NCBI GenBank assembly: GCA_965200805.1
Contig: OZ241384.1
Coordinates: 2,418,001-2,482,000 of the forward strand
DNA: 64,000 bases
Direction of reading: 5' to 3'
From: MPNP01 sp026709725
GTDB lineage: Bacteria; Pseudomonadota; Alphaproteobacteria; Rhodobacterales; Rhodobacteraceae
Below the pieces are notes generated by a model, which did no database searches, was not told the DNA's origin, and worked only from the letters and a program-made list of their open reading frames with translations. Positions 9,451 through 16,977 of the stretch are shown one piece after another (positions within the stretch are counted from its first letter, which is position 1; every line of letters starts with the position of its first letter). Position numbers and translations under genes: made by a program.

Positions 9451-10056
9451 CCGGGACGCCCGAATGGGTTGTTCTCGAGGATGGTCGACTGGCAATCGTC
9501 CAGAAGCGCACGGGGAGGGGCGTTGAAGTTCGACATCCCCTCGGAGGACGCACCCAATTCCTGCCACCGGGCAAGACACGCCCCTTCAGCCCATCTGACT
9601 GCCCCATATCCGGATCAGTGCCACCAAGCGCAAGGCGATCAAGGCCGCAGGACAAACCCCGAGGGATGAACTCGAGAAGGTCTGCAACCGTTGCCTGACA
9701 CCCAAGCCCATTGATGCGTTTGATGCCAACCGGACCCGCAGGGATGGATCATCCACCGACCGGCATGCACAGTGTGAAGGCAGGGCGTTGATGGTGTCAG
9801 GAATCACGCCGTCCGCAAGGATGGATCCCGCCCCGTCAAGCCGCCGGTTGGTGCATTCCGGGGATGTCCGATTTGTGAGAAGGATGGCATTGTTGATGTG
9901 ACTGTCAAAATTTTCCTGGATCATGGACACCTGACAGGCGATGCACGGGATTATATCTGCGACAGTTGCAACACGGGACCGGGCCGATTCCGGAACGGCA
10001 GGGAGTTCCTGCGGAATGCTGTCGCTTTCCTGGACAAGTGGGAGCCGGACGACTAG
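9447..10056 (+). pseudogene. Endonuclease-VII-like HNH nuclease, frameshifted
   Basis: The start overlaps the methyltransferase stop (ATGA). Fragments in different frames: an N-terminal strand-rich part (MTGTPEWVVLEDGRLAIVQK), then KVCNRCLTPKPIDAFDANR with a Cys pair (about 9675-9730), then RGCPICEKDGIVDVTVKIFL with DHGHLTGDARDYICDSCN (about 9865-9975). The C-x2-C...DHxHxTG...C-x2-C arrangement is that of recombination-endonuclease-VII/HNH zinc nucleases. At least two frame changes are needed; the stop is TAG 10054-10056, next to the right inverted repeat. It probably was the nuclease partner of the methyltransferase in this transposon. Confidence 0.7.
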
Positions 10057-10061
10057 CCGCT

Positions 10062-10091
10062 TGCAGATTTAGGTATATAATCCCCTTTTTG
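10062..10091 (-). repeat. Right inverted repeat of inner transposon plus target duplication
   Basis: 10062-10085 is the inverse of 6765-6788, perfect over 24 bp. TTTTTG at 10086-10091 repeats 6759-6764. Confidence 0.88.
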
Positions 10092-10153
10092 ACCGACTGG
10101 CCAATTGCGTGAAGCGTTGTTATCCTGATTCTGCAAGCCTAAAAGGACCATGA
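10091..10153 (+). pseudogene. Separated 3' end of the restriction-endonuclease-like gene
   Basis: Joined to codon 181 at 6763 through the shared G, this stretch reads DRLANCVKRCYPDSASLKGP and then TGA at 10151-10153. That TGA overlaps the ATG of the 10150 gene exactly as ATGA, the same coupling seen between the methyltransferase and the endonuclease start. This makes chance unlikely and shows the original operon order M, R, small gene. Confidence 0.8.
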
Positions 10154-10332
10154 GACCTCTCCATGACCACAAAACCCACCCTATCCCCGAACCCCGCACC
10201 ATCACCGTCAGGGATCGCCGGTATCAGCCGAGCAGGGCCGAACTGGAAGAGGAAATCGATATGCCGGGCATGACGGAGGAGGAGTTGCGGAACACCTTCA
10301 CGCGCCCGTTCACGGTCAAAACAGAAAAATGA
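10150..10332 (+). CDS. Small conserved protein at the end of the transposon R-M operon
   Basis: 60 residues, charged, with the core RDRRYQPSRAELEEEIDMPG followed by MTEEELRNTF. No known domain is assigned. Its ATG overlaps the restored stop of the restriction gene, so it was the third gene of the operon. The inner transposon now separates it from its promoter and coupled upstream gene, so expression is doubtful. A control or accessory role for the R-M system is possible but only inferred from position. Confidence 0.6.
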   Translation: MRPLHDHKTHPIPEPRTITVRDRRYQPSRAELEEEIDMPGMTEEELRNTFTRPFTVKTEK

Positions 10333-10345
10333 GTCGGCAGGGGAA

Positions 10346-10377
10346 TTGTTGCCATTGTATATAATCCTCCAGCCATA
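10346..10377 (-). repeat. Right inverted repeat of outer transposon plus target duplication
   Basis: The inverse of 10346-10369 reads GAGGATTATATACAATGGC and aligns with the left end at 4237 over about 22 bp with few mismatches. 10370-10377 (CAGCCATA) is the second copy of the target duplication. Confidence 0.83.
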
Positions 10378-10662
10378 GAGGCAGATCCCCCGCGCAGGCG
10401 TTTCACTGCGGGCAGGGCCGGCGATCAGCATGACCGCAATCCCGGCCCCTGGGTTGATATGACAGGATTGTCATCTGTCAGACTGCGTATGCCTGATTGT
10501 GGCGGAACAGGGCAAAAGCGCACCGGGTCCCCTGTGACCGTGTTTTTGCACTCCACCGACTTTGGCTGCCCATGATCATATATGGGCCGAGAGGTCATTC
10601 CGGGCAGGCTGTGGTTGGGAGGTCTTCACCCCTGCTGTTCCCGAAACGCGATAGATCATTGA

Positions 10663-11055
10663 TCACGATTGATCCCTGCGGGCGGAGTCGCCCGTTTCGG
10701 GCCCATTGTCCGGCGGTGGAGCAGAAGGCTTTTGCAGCGGCCGATTGATCTGAACCCAACCCTCGCAAATCCGTGCCTCAATCATGCGGAGCGGGCGGGT
10801 CGCCGGAGCCGCAAGTGCCTTGCCACTTCGCGCATCAAACAACCCCTGATGCAATGGACATTCAATGGTTCTGCCATCGAAATAGCCATAGCAGAGATTG
10901 GCGCCCTGATGTGAGCATCTGGCCAGTGAGACTGTAATGCCATCGGGCGTGTCATAGACAGCATAGGTCTGCCTGGCCAGACGTGCTTCCGTGACATCGC
11001 CCCTGAAGCAGTCTTCGATGGCAATCAGATTCTGCCAGACACTCTCTTGCGGCAT
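10663..11055 (-). CDS. Rieske [2Fe-2S] ferredoxin
   Basis: Small electron carrier of 130 residues. The cluster ligands are CSHQGANL and CPLHQG (C-x-H ... C-x2-H). ATG 11055 is chosen: it follows the desaturase stop by one base, and the longer upstream frame is the desaturase read out of frame. Genes of this type donate electrons to oxygenases or membrane diiron enzymes, so it probably serves the desaturase encoded directly upstream. No dedicated reductase gene is nearby. Confidence 0.88.
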   Translation of the reverse strand: MPQESVWQNLIAIEDCFRGDVTEARLARQTYAVYDTPDGITVSLARCSHQGANLCYGYFDGRTIECPLHQGLFDARSGKALAAPATRPLRMIEARICEGWVQINRPLQKPSAPPPDNGPETGDSARRDQS

Positions 11056-11056
11056 G

Positions 11057-12034
11057 TCAGAGTTTGGCGTTTGCCCCAACGGTCTTCGGGTTCCGGGTCT
11101 TCCGGTTCTGGAGAATCTGGCACAGGATATCAATATGGGCACCGAGATAACCGCGACTTTCAACATGCACATGCCCCTCAAGGATCCTGTGCAGGCGCGG
11201 CAGGGCATGAAACGGCACCGAAGGCGCGTAGTGATGCTCGGCATGATAGTTCATGTTCCAGCAGAGAAACCGCAGGGGCCGGGATGAAAGGTTTGTCCGG
11301 GTGTTTTCGCGCATATCAGTGATGTTTGGCCGGCCGACATGCTCCGTCATGCGGATGGCGCGCATGACCGGCTCGCTGATAAACATCGGAATCCACCAGA
11401 GAAACAGCAGGCCCCACCATCCGGAGAGGACGCTGGCGAGAAGAATGACACCATAGAGCGCGGAATAGAGTCGTGCCTCGCGCACAATCGCACTGTGCTC
11501 CTGCCGGGGGACAAAGCGCTGCTCATCGGCGCTCAGCGACCCGAAAGCATGCCGAACGAGTTCGGAGAACTTGGCGCGCCAATAGGGAACACCGGAAATA
11601 TAGAGAAGATATGTCCCGAGGGAAATCGGCAGTTCGATCAGTTCCGGGTCGCGGCCATGAAGGTTTGTGTAGGTATGATGATCACAGTGCTCGTAACGAA
11701 AAAAACGATTGGGTATGATCAGAAGAAAGCCACAGTAGTGTCCAGCCAACTCGTTCAGCCACCGGTTGCGAAAGGGTGTGTAATGACAGCATTCGTGCTG
11801 CAGGGAGAAATGGTGCACGAGAACGATGCCATGCAGGAACATGGCCGGCAGGACCCACCGGGATCCCATCGTCATCCAGACCAGCGTGCCTGTCATGGCG
11901 AACACGCATAAAAACAGGCCAAGATGAATCAGTCCGGGCCTGTCTGATCGCACCATCAGGCCCTTCAATTGCTGGCGTGTCAGTATGCCATCCCGCATTG
12001 CCTGTGTAATTGGTGTTTGCACATCCTCAACCAC
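11057..12034 (-). CDS. Membrane fatty-acid-desaturase-family diiron enzyme
   Basis: 325 residues with several hydrophobic segments and the three histidine boxes of integral membrane desaturases/hydroxylases: HECCH (80-84), HCDHH (116-120) and HAEHH (264-268). These bind two irons and use O2 plus electrons. The substrate may be an acyl chain, carotenoid or other hydrocarbon; it cannot be decided from sequence. It forms an operon with the Rieske ferredoxin one base downstream. About 280 bp without a convincing gene separate it from the divergent 12319 gene and should hold both promoters. Confidence 0.87.
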   Translation of the reverse strand: MVEDVQTPITQAMRDGILTRQQLKGLMVRSDRPGLIHLGLFLCVFAMTGTLVWMTMGSRWVLPAMFLHGIVLVHHFSLQHECCHYTPFRNRWLNELAGHYCGFLLIIPNRFFRYEHCDHHTYTNLHGRDPELIELPISLGTYLLYISGVPYWRAKFSELVRHAFGSLSADEQRFVPRQEHSAIVREARLYSALYGVILLASVLSGWWGLLFLWWIPMFISEPVMRAIRMTEHVGRPNITDMRENTRTNLSSRPLRFLCWNMNYHAEHHYAPSVPFHALPRLHRILEGHVHVESRGYLGAHIDILCQILQNRKTRNPKTVGANAKL

Positions 12035-12318
12035 AGCACCTCTCCCGATTTCCGGTTCGCCAGGAATATCTTATCCTATCAACTTCGCGCACATATGTCA
12101 CATGAAGAAAGCGAAGTTGTAAGGGCAGGGGCGTCGTGACCTCCATATTGGCAAATCCGTGGTCGGCATGGAGGAGGGTTCCCGTCCCGAAATGGTTTCA
12201 ATCCGCACTTGTTCACACAGGCGTTATCAGCGATAGGGGCGATGTGGCCGGAGGAGGAATTGGGCCACCAGACAGTCAATAGTGATCGTGAGCGATACAG
12301 CGTTGCTCGCGGAGTCGG

Positions 12319-13407
12319 ATGAGCGGGACGCCAATGGAACCTGATCTTGTGCGCGGGATTGACAACCTCCTCTTCGGCTGTGCCAGGATTGAGAAGGGTG
12401 ATCGGGTCCTGCTGATCAGTGAAGAGGAGGGGCTTGGGTACTGTGATGCGGATGCCGTGGAGGCGACTGCAGACCGGTGTCGGGACTTCGGGGCCGAGGC
12501 CGACATTCTCGAACTGCCATTCCAGCGTGAAAATGTACGCATCAATGACACCATATCCCGGCAGTTCAGCCAGTCGGATGCCATCATCTGCTTTTCCCGG
12601 CTGTTTGATCAGTTGCGTTTTGCTGACTTTCCGAACTGTCAGAAATGCATCATTAATTATGCAGCAACCGTGGAGCGCCTGGCATCACCCTTTGGCACTG
12701 GCGATCAGGCGGCTTTCGAGGTGCTCAAGCACTGTCTTGAGACCCTGATTGCCGATTCAGATGAGATTGTCGTGACCTGCCCGAATGGAACACGGTTTCA
12801 GGGGCCGGGGTTGAGACCCCATCACCGTTTTGACGAGACCCGGGTTCGCCGATTCCCCCTGCTGGTCTTCGCTCCGGTCCTGGCCGCACAATACAGCGGA
12901 CGGGTTGCCATGCCAAAGGTCCTGCTGGGAACCGGGCGCAATTTTTACGAACCCTATTGCCTGTATTGCGATGGAATCCTCCACGCCCATTTCAGCAATG
13001 GCCGCCTGACCGGCTTTGATGGTCTTGCAGCCGATGTCCGGCGGGCCGATGACTTTCTGGATTTTGTTGCCGAACGCTATGGCCATGACCGGAACTTTGT
13101 CCATTCATGGCATGCCGGGATCCACCCGGCCAACACGGCATCAGTCAGTGTTTATGACAACAATATCCTCTGGAGCAACTCATCTTTCGGGAATCCGCGC
13201 ATTCTGCATTTTCATGCATGCGGACGGGAGCTGCCCGGGGACATAACCTGGAATGTTCTTGATCCCACGATTGCGATTGATGGCATGGAAGTCTGGAAGG
13301 ATGGTCGCCTGGCCATCGACCGGATACCCGGAGCCGAGGCCATTCTCGATCAGTATCCGGCGGTTGCGGAGAGTTTCGCCAATCCCGCCATGCATGTGGG
13401 CCTGTAG
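12319..13407 (+). CDS. Aminopeptidase T (M29)/NicX-like metalloenzyme
   Basis: 362 residues. The C-terminal half has conserved His-rich stretches (FVHSWHAGIHP, ILHFHACGRELPG) and the ending DPTIAIDGMEVWKDG. This resembles the fold shared by leucyl aminopeptidase T and NicX, the iron-dependent 2,5-dihydroxypyridine 5,6-dioxygenase. The N-terminus has the family's GDRVLLISEEEG strand. The neighbourhood (Rieske oxygenase, FAH-family hydrolase, flavin monooxygenase) favours a ring-cleaving role over peptidase, but this is inference. Second possible start at 12334. Confidence 0.6.
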   Translation: MSGTPMEPDLVRGIDNLLFGCARIEKGDRVLLISEEEGLGYCDADAVEATADRCRDFGAEADILELPFQRENVRINDTISRQFSQSDAIICFSRLFDQLRFADFPNCQKCIINYAATVERLASPFGTGDQAAFEVLKHCLETLIADSDEIVVTCPNGTRFQGPGLRPHHRFDETRVRRFPLLVFAPVLAAQYSGRVAMPKVLLGTGRNFYEPYCLYCDGILHAHFSNGRLTGFDGLAADVRRADDFLDFVAERYGHDRNFVHSWHAGIHPANTASVSVYDNNILWSNSSFGNPRILHFHACGRELPGDITWNVLDPTIAIDGMEVWKDGRLAIDRIPGAEAILDQYPAVAESFANPAMHVGL

Positions 13408-13612
13408 AGCAGCCTGTCCGGGGCCGGTTGACAATGACCGCCCCGTAATCACCTCGGCAACGGGAGGATAAGGTTGAAAAGATCACCCCCGATCCCGGCG
13501 AGGACAAGCCCGATCTGGTGGCTCCGGCCGGCCATCATCCCGGCTCTCCTTCCCCGTCACAGGTCACGCCATGGTGACCGGGGCCGATCCCGGGAAGGGG
13601 CGCATTCCTGCA

Positions 13613-14647
13613 TCAGATCCTCCGTTCAGCCCGGATCAGCGTGTCCAGTGATCTGCGAAAGAGTTTTGCGCCGGCATCAAGACCAAGGTCAATATTGGGT
13701 GTTGCCATGTTCTGCATACCCCTGTGGACAGCAACCAAAACATCCCGGTCTTCCTCAAAGGCCTGACAGGCACCTTCATTCATGGACCGGGAGATTTCCG
13801 CATTGTCCGGATCGGTGTTGCGGTGCTGGAACCAGAAGTAACGGGTATGCTGACCATCAATGGGTGTCATGAAATGATAGGAGATGTTGATGTAGGTCTC
13901 CGGTCGGACCGTCATGTCGCGGCCACCGGTCCCGGCCGGTGTGTAGATGGATTTGTTCAGGCCGATGGCCGGAAAGCACATCTCGTAATGTTGCAGCCTG
14001 TCACAGACACCGGTGAACTTGATCAGTTTTCCATAATAGGGTGATGGTTCCTGCCCCAGGATCCATCGGGACACCACCACCCCTCTTTCGGTTTTCTCAA
14101 CCTCAAGGGCGACATCATCGGTTCCCGCTCCGGCAAATGACGAGAGGTGAACCCATGCGACATGACTGGGATCAAGCAGATTGTCGGCAATCCACAGATA
14201 ATGACAATCGATATCCAGTGTTCCGCCATCCGTCAGGCCCCAGTCGGCGTTGCCGTAATTCTCAACAGGAAAGATTTTCCGTTCATCCGCGTGTTCAGGA
14301 TTGCCCATCCAGATCCACAGCAGCCGGTAGCGGTCGACAACCGGATAGGACCGTACGCCGGCTCTCGGGATGCGACCGGGCTGCGTTGGGGCGGCCACAC
14401 AGCGCCCCGTGCAGTCAAATGTCAGACCATGATATCCGCACTCGATGGTGTCTTCGTGCAACCGGCCCATCGAGAGTGGCAGTTTCCTGTGCGGACAGGC
14501 ATCCTCGAGGGCAACGGGCCGGCCCTCCCCCGTTCGAAAGAAAACGATCTGTTCACCAAGATAGCGTTCGCTTTTCAGCGTCCGGTCAAAGTCCTTGCTC
14601 CAGCCGGCAACATACCAGGCGTCCTGCAGAAACCGCGAATCAGTCAT
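13613..14647 (-). CDS. Rieske oxygenase, alpha subunit (VanA-like O-demethylase/ring hydroxylase)
   Basis: 344 residues. N-terminal Rieske domain with CPHRKLPLSMG and CGYHGLTFD. The catalytic domain has the mononuclear iron motif NLLDPSHVAWVH (D-x2-H type, about residues 160-172). Homology in layout is to vanillate O-demethylase oxygenase VanA and related single-component-type oxygenases such as dicamba demethylase. ATG 14647 has ggtaggtg just upstream and is preferred to the ATG at 14668. No VanB-type reductase is encoded nearby. Substrate unknown. Confidence 0.85.
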   Translation of the reverse strand: MTDSRFLQDAWYVAGWSKDFDRTLKSERYLGEQIVFFRTGEGRPVALEDACPHRKLPLSMGRLHEDTIECGYHGLTFDCTGRCVAAPTQPGRIPRAGVRSYPVVDRYRLLWIWMGNPEHADERKIFPVENYGNADWGLTDGGTLDIDCHYLWIADNLLDPSHVAWVHLSSFAGAGTDDVALEVEKTERGVVVSRWILGQEPSPYYGKLIKFTGVCDRLQHYEMCFPAIGLNKSIYTPAGTGGRDMTVRPETYINISYHFMTPIDGQHTRYFWFQHRNTDPDNAEISRSMNEGACQAFEEDRDVLVAVHRGMQNMATPNIDLGLDAGAKLFRRSLDTLIRAERRI

Positions 14648-14780
14648 GCACCTACCCATCAGACACAATCATTCCGATGTCATTATACCAGCAAACGGGC
14701 CCGTTGGAACAGGATGACCTCGCACCGGGGGGGGGTGATTGGGGTTGACCGGAGACGGTTGAGGGATTAGATGGGCGGGG

Positions 14781-15044
14781 ATGACAGATGAACCCACACC
14801 TCACCAACTCTCCGAGCGGATCGCGCGATTGGAAGGTGAGATGAAAGCATCGCACGCGGAGAATGATGCCATGGAATCACGCATTGAATCACGCATTGAT
14901 ACCGGTCTGGCCCTGATGCGCGAAGATATGGCCAAACGGGATGCAGAGGCCGTCAAGCGTGACAAGGACAATCAGCGCTGGACAATCACCCTGGTCCTCG
15001 GCTGTACCGCACTCGTCATCGGTGCGGTGGCACTGTTCTCCTGA
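14781..15044 (+). CDS. Small coiled-coil protein with C-terminal membrane anchor (copy 1)
   Basis: 87 residues. Residues 8-60 are a charged heptad-rich helix (LSERIARLEGEMK ... MREDMAKRDAE), and the C-terminus WTITLVLGCTALVIGAVALF is one membrane segment. A tandem 12-nt duplication encodes a repeated ESRI. It shares ERIARLE...DMA(K/Q)RDK and the tail anchor with the gene at 20836, so they are paralogues. No function is recognised; such proteins are often found beside phage or mobile DNA. Confidence 0.6.
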   Translation: MTDEPTPHQLSERIARLEGEMKASHAENDAMESRIESRIDTGLALMREDMAKRDAEAVKRDKDNQRWTITLVLGCTALVIGAVALFS

Positions 15045-16263
15045 TCCCCCACCCTGTCGCTCCGCGGACCGCCCGCCCGGCGCGGATGGCAACGGAAACC
15101 CGTGACTCCACGCCGGGCGCGGCACCGCAGAAGACCGTGCGTTTTCATCCAAAAGTTGGGAGATGAGAGACCCTGCTCAAAACCGCCGCGCCTGTTCTCG
15201 GATCACCCGATCAGTTAACACATCCCAGACTGTCCCGAAGAGCCTGGTTCCGTGTCCCGTTGCTGAACAGTCCCAGAACCCGGGGGCTGTTGTTCCCGAG
15301 CCCGCACAAGCAGTTGAGCACATCCTCGATGGTGCGGGGGCTGATGGAGAGGCAGTCGGAGGTGGCGGCTCCACCGGCGTTCCGAGAGTTGGGGTCGGTG
15401 GGCGTGGTGCAGGTTCCCCCCGTCATGAAGCAGCGTCTTGCAATAATTCGGGAGGATCCTCCTGCCGGATTCGCATAAATAAATCTATAATGGAGGGTTT
15501 TCCGGTCAAGTCACCTCTGTTTACGCTCCCGCCTGCATAGGTCGGCGTGCCACTGTCTGTTGTTCCCGCAAGACCGGAAATACCACCACTTCCTGTCGCA
15601 GGTGCACCTGTCTGTACGTTGACGACATCAACGCCAACAACAGCATTTGAGGGGGACTGCCCATCGCCGAGCGGGGCCGGCACCTGGCTCCATGTGATTG
15701 TCGGGGCCATGATGGTGATGCTGTTTTCGACAGGGCCGTGTGGGCATGTTCGCGGCATTCTGCTCAGCCTGGCCCCGGCAGGTCGTCTGGCCCTTGCGTC
15801 CCATAGAGGTGACGGTGGTGAGGGCGGGGGGGCGACCAGCCCTGCCATCACCGCACGGGGTGACGCCGGAGTGATGGTGGGGCGGTGTGTTGTCCTCATC
15901 GACGGTCTTGCGGGCGTCCATCCCTTGTGGTGTCAGCCACGGTCCGGGATAGGGACGCTCCGGCAGGGGGATTCGGACCCTCGCCGGGAGCGTGCCTGCA
16001 ATCAGGACATGGGAGAGTGGCAGGATCCAGATGGATGATGCGGAGTCGGGGGATGGTGCATTGATGGCCGGGCCCGGCAGGACCTGTACAGATGAGATCT
16101 TCACCGGAGTCAACACGGGGCTTCAGTTGGTGGCCCGGAGTGTGTGACCGCGGCAGCTGTTGTGCCCCGGGAAATCTCTCGGCAGGTGCCCGCCCATTGC
16201 CACTTGCGTGAATCAGCAGAGTCGGAGATAGATGGGTAGGGATGCGATGAAGAGAATCATGTC
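15045..16263. other. 1.2-kb gene-poor stretch
   Basis: No convincing gene. A leftward open frame around 15423-15720 encodes a Gly/Ser/Thr/Pro-rich stretch (DGQSPSNAVVGVDVVNVQTG) that looks like a fragment of a surface or fibre-like protein, but it has no start context and no recognised domain. The rest is GC-rich, with many short open frames on both strands typical of decayed DNA. Confidence 0.5.
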
Positions 16264-16950
16264 ATGACAGAGTTTGTAATTGCCAGAGCGGCAGATGTTG
16301 GCCTACCGGTTGTCGGAACGGATGCGGTTTTTCCGGTGCGGCGGGTTTATTGTATCGGCCGCAACTACGCTGCTCACACGGTCGAGATGGGCGGCGACCC
16401 TGATCGTGAAGAGCCATTCTTTTTTCAGAAGAATGCGGAGAATCTCGACCCATCCGGGGTCTTTCCCTATCCGCATCAATCGGGTGATGTGCACCATGAA
16501 GTTGAGATGGCGGTCGCGATGGCGGCAGGGGGTCGAGGCCTTGCAGTCGAGGATGCGCTTGATTGTGTGTTTGGTTATGCTCTGTGCCTTGACATGACCC
16601 GCCGTGACGTCCAGGCCAAACTAAAAAAACAAAGCCGCCCCTGGGAGGCAGCCAAGGCATTTGAGCATTCGGCGCCTGTGGGACCCATTCATACCGTGGC
16701 TCACTGTGGACATCCGGCACGCGGTCGAATTACCCTCTCCGTGAACGGCACGATTCGTCAGGATGGTGACCTTGATCAAATGATCTGGAAAGTCCCGGAG
16801 ATCATCGCTTATCTGTCCGAGACCTTTGAGCTTGCCGGTGGTGATGTGATTCTGACGGGAACACCCTCTGGTGTCGGGGCAGTCGAAAGGGGGGATCTGG
16901 TCGAGATCGCCATCGCCGGTCTGGGATCGCATCGGGTTCAGGTGCGATGA
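16264..16950 (+). CDS. Fumarylacetoacetate-hydrolase-family protein (fumarylpyruvate hydrolase-like)
   Basis: 228 residues, the short form of the family. Contains VYCIGRNYAAH, the metal-binding pattern HHEVEMAVAM (E-x-E type), and the C-terminal signature LTGTPSGVGAVERGD. Members cleave carbon-carbon bonds or isomerise beta-keto/dioic acids at the end of gentisate, homogentisate or homoprotocatechuate pathways; spacing and length fit fumarylpyruvate or 2-oxo-hept-ene-dioate hydrolases. It is 27 nt ahead of the flavin monooxygenase with a ribosome site between, so the two are probably one operon. Confidence 0.85.
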   Translation: MTEFVIARAADVGLPVVGTDAVFPVRRVYCIGRNYAAHTVEMGGDPDREEPFFFQKNAENLDPSGVFPYPHQSGDVHHEVEMAVAMAAGGRGLAVEDALDCVFGYALCLDMTRRDVQAKLKKQSRPWEAAKAFEHSAPVGPIHTVAHCGHPARGRITLSVNGTIRQDGDLDQMIWKVPEIIAYLSETFELAGGDVILTGTPSGVGAVERGDLVEIAIAGLGSHRVQVR

Positions 16951-16977
16951 TGAAGAGACAGGGAGAAGGGCAGACCC

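Larger units (their letters stand above)
6765..10085 (+). mobile_element. Inner IS1595-family transposon with methyltransferase, HNH and protease-like passenger genes (3.3 kb)
   Basis: Bounded by 24-bp perfect inverted repeats and a TTTTTG direct repeat. It contains, left to right, a leftward pair (aspartic-protease-like gene and its upstream partner), a rightward transposase with one nonsense codon and one frameshift, a rightward DNA methyltransferase, and a rightward endonuclease-VII-like HNH gene broken by frameshifts. The perfect terminal repeats contrast with the eroded ones of the outer element, which fits a younger insertion. The insertion cut the outer element's restriction gene at codon 182. 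Confidence 0.88.
4237..10369 (+). mobile_element. Outer IS1595-family transposon carrying a restriction-modification operon (about 6.1 kb, interrupted)
   Basis: Bounded by imperfect inverted repeats at 4237 and 10369 and by an 8-bp target duplication with one mismatch. In order it holds a decayed IS1595 transposase, an N4-cytosine-type methyltransferase (5295-6224), a restriction-endonuclease-like gene (from 6221) and a 60-codon gene (10150-10332). The endonuclease gene is split by a second IS1595 transposon (6765-10085). Without that insertion the element would be about 2.8 kb. Base composition of the R-M part is clearly more AT-rich than the flanking catabolic genes. Passenger genes are known in some IS1595-family subgroups; the boundaries here are read directly from the sequence. 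Confidence 0.85.

Noticed and set aside
9948..9965. GGGATTATATCTGC resembling an IS1595 terminal repeat
   Set aside because: It lies inside the HNH-like coding sequence (RDYICDSC) and has no inverted partner or target duplication.
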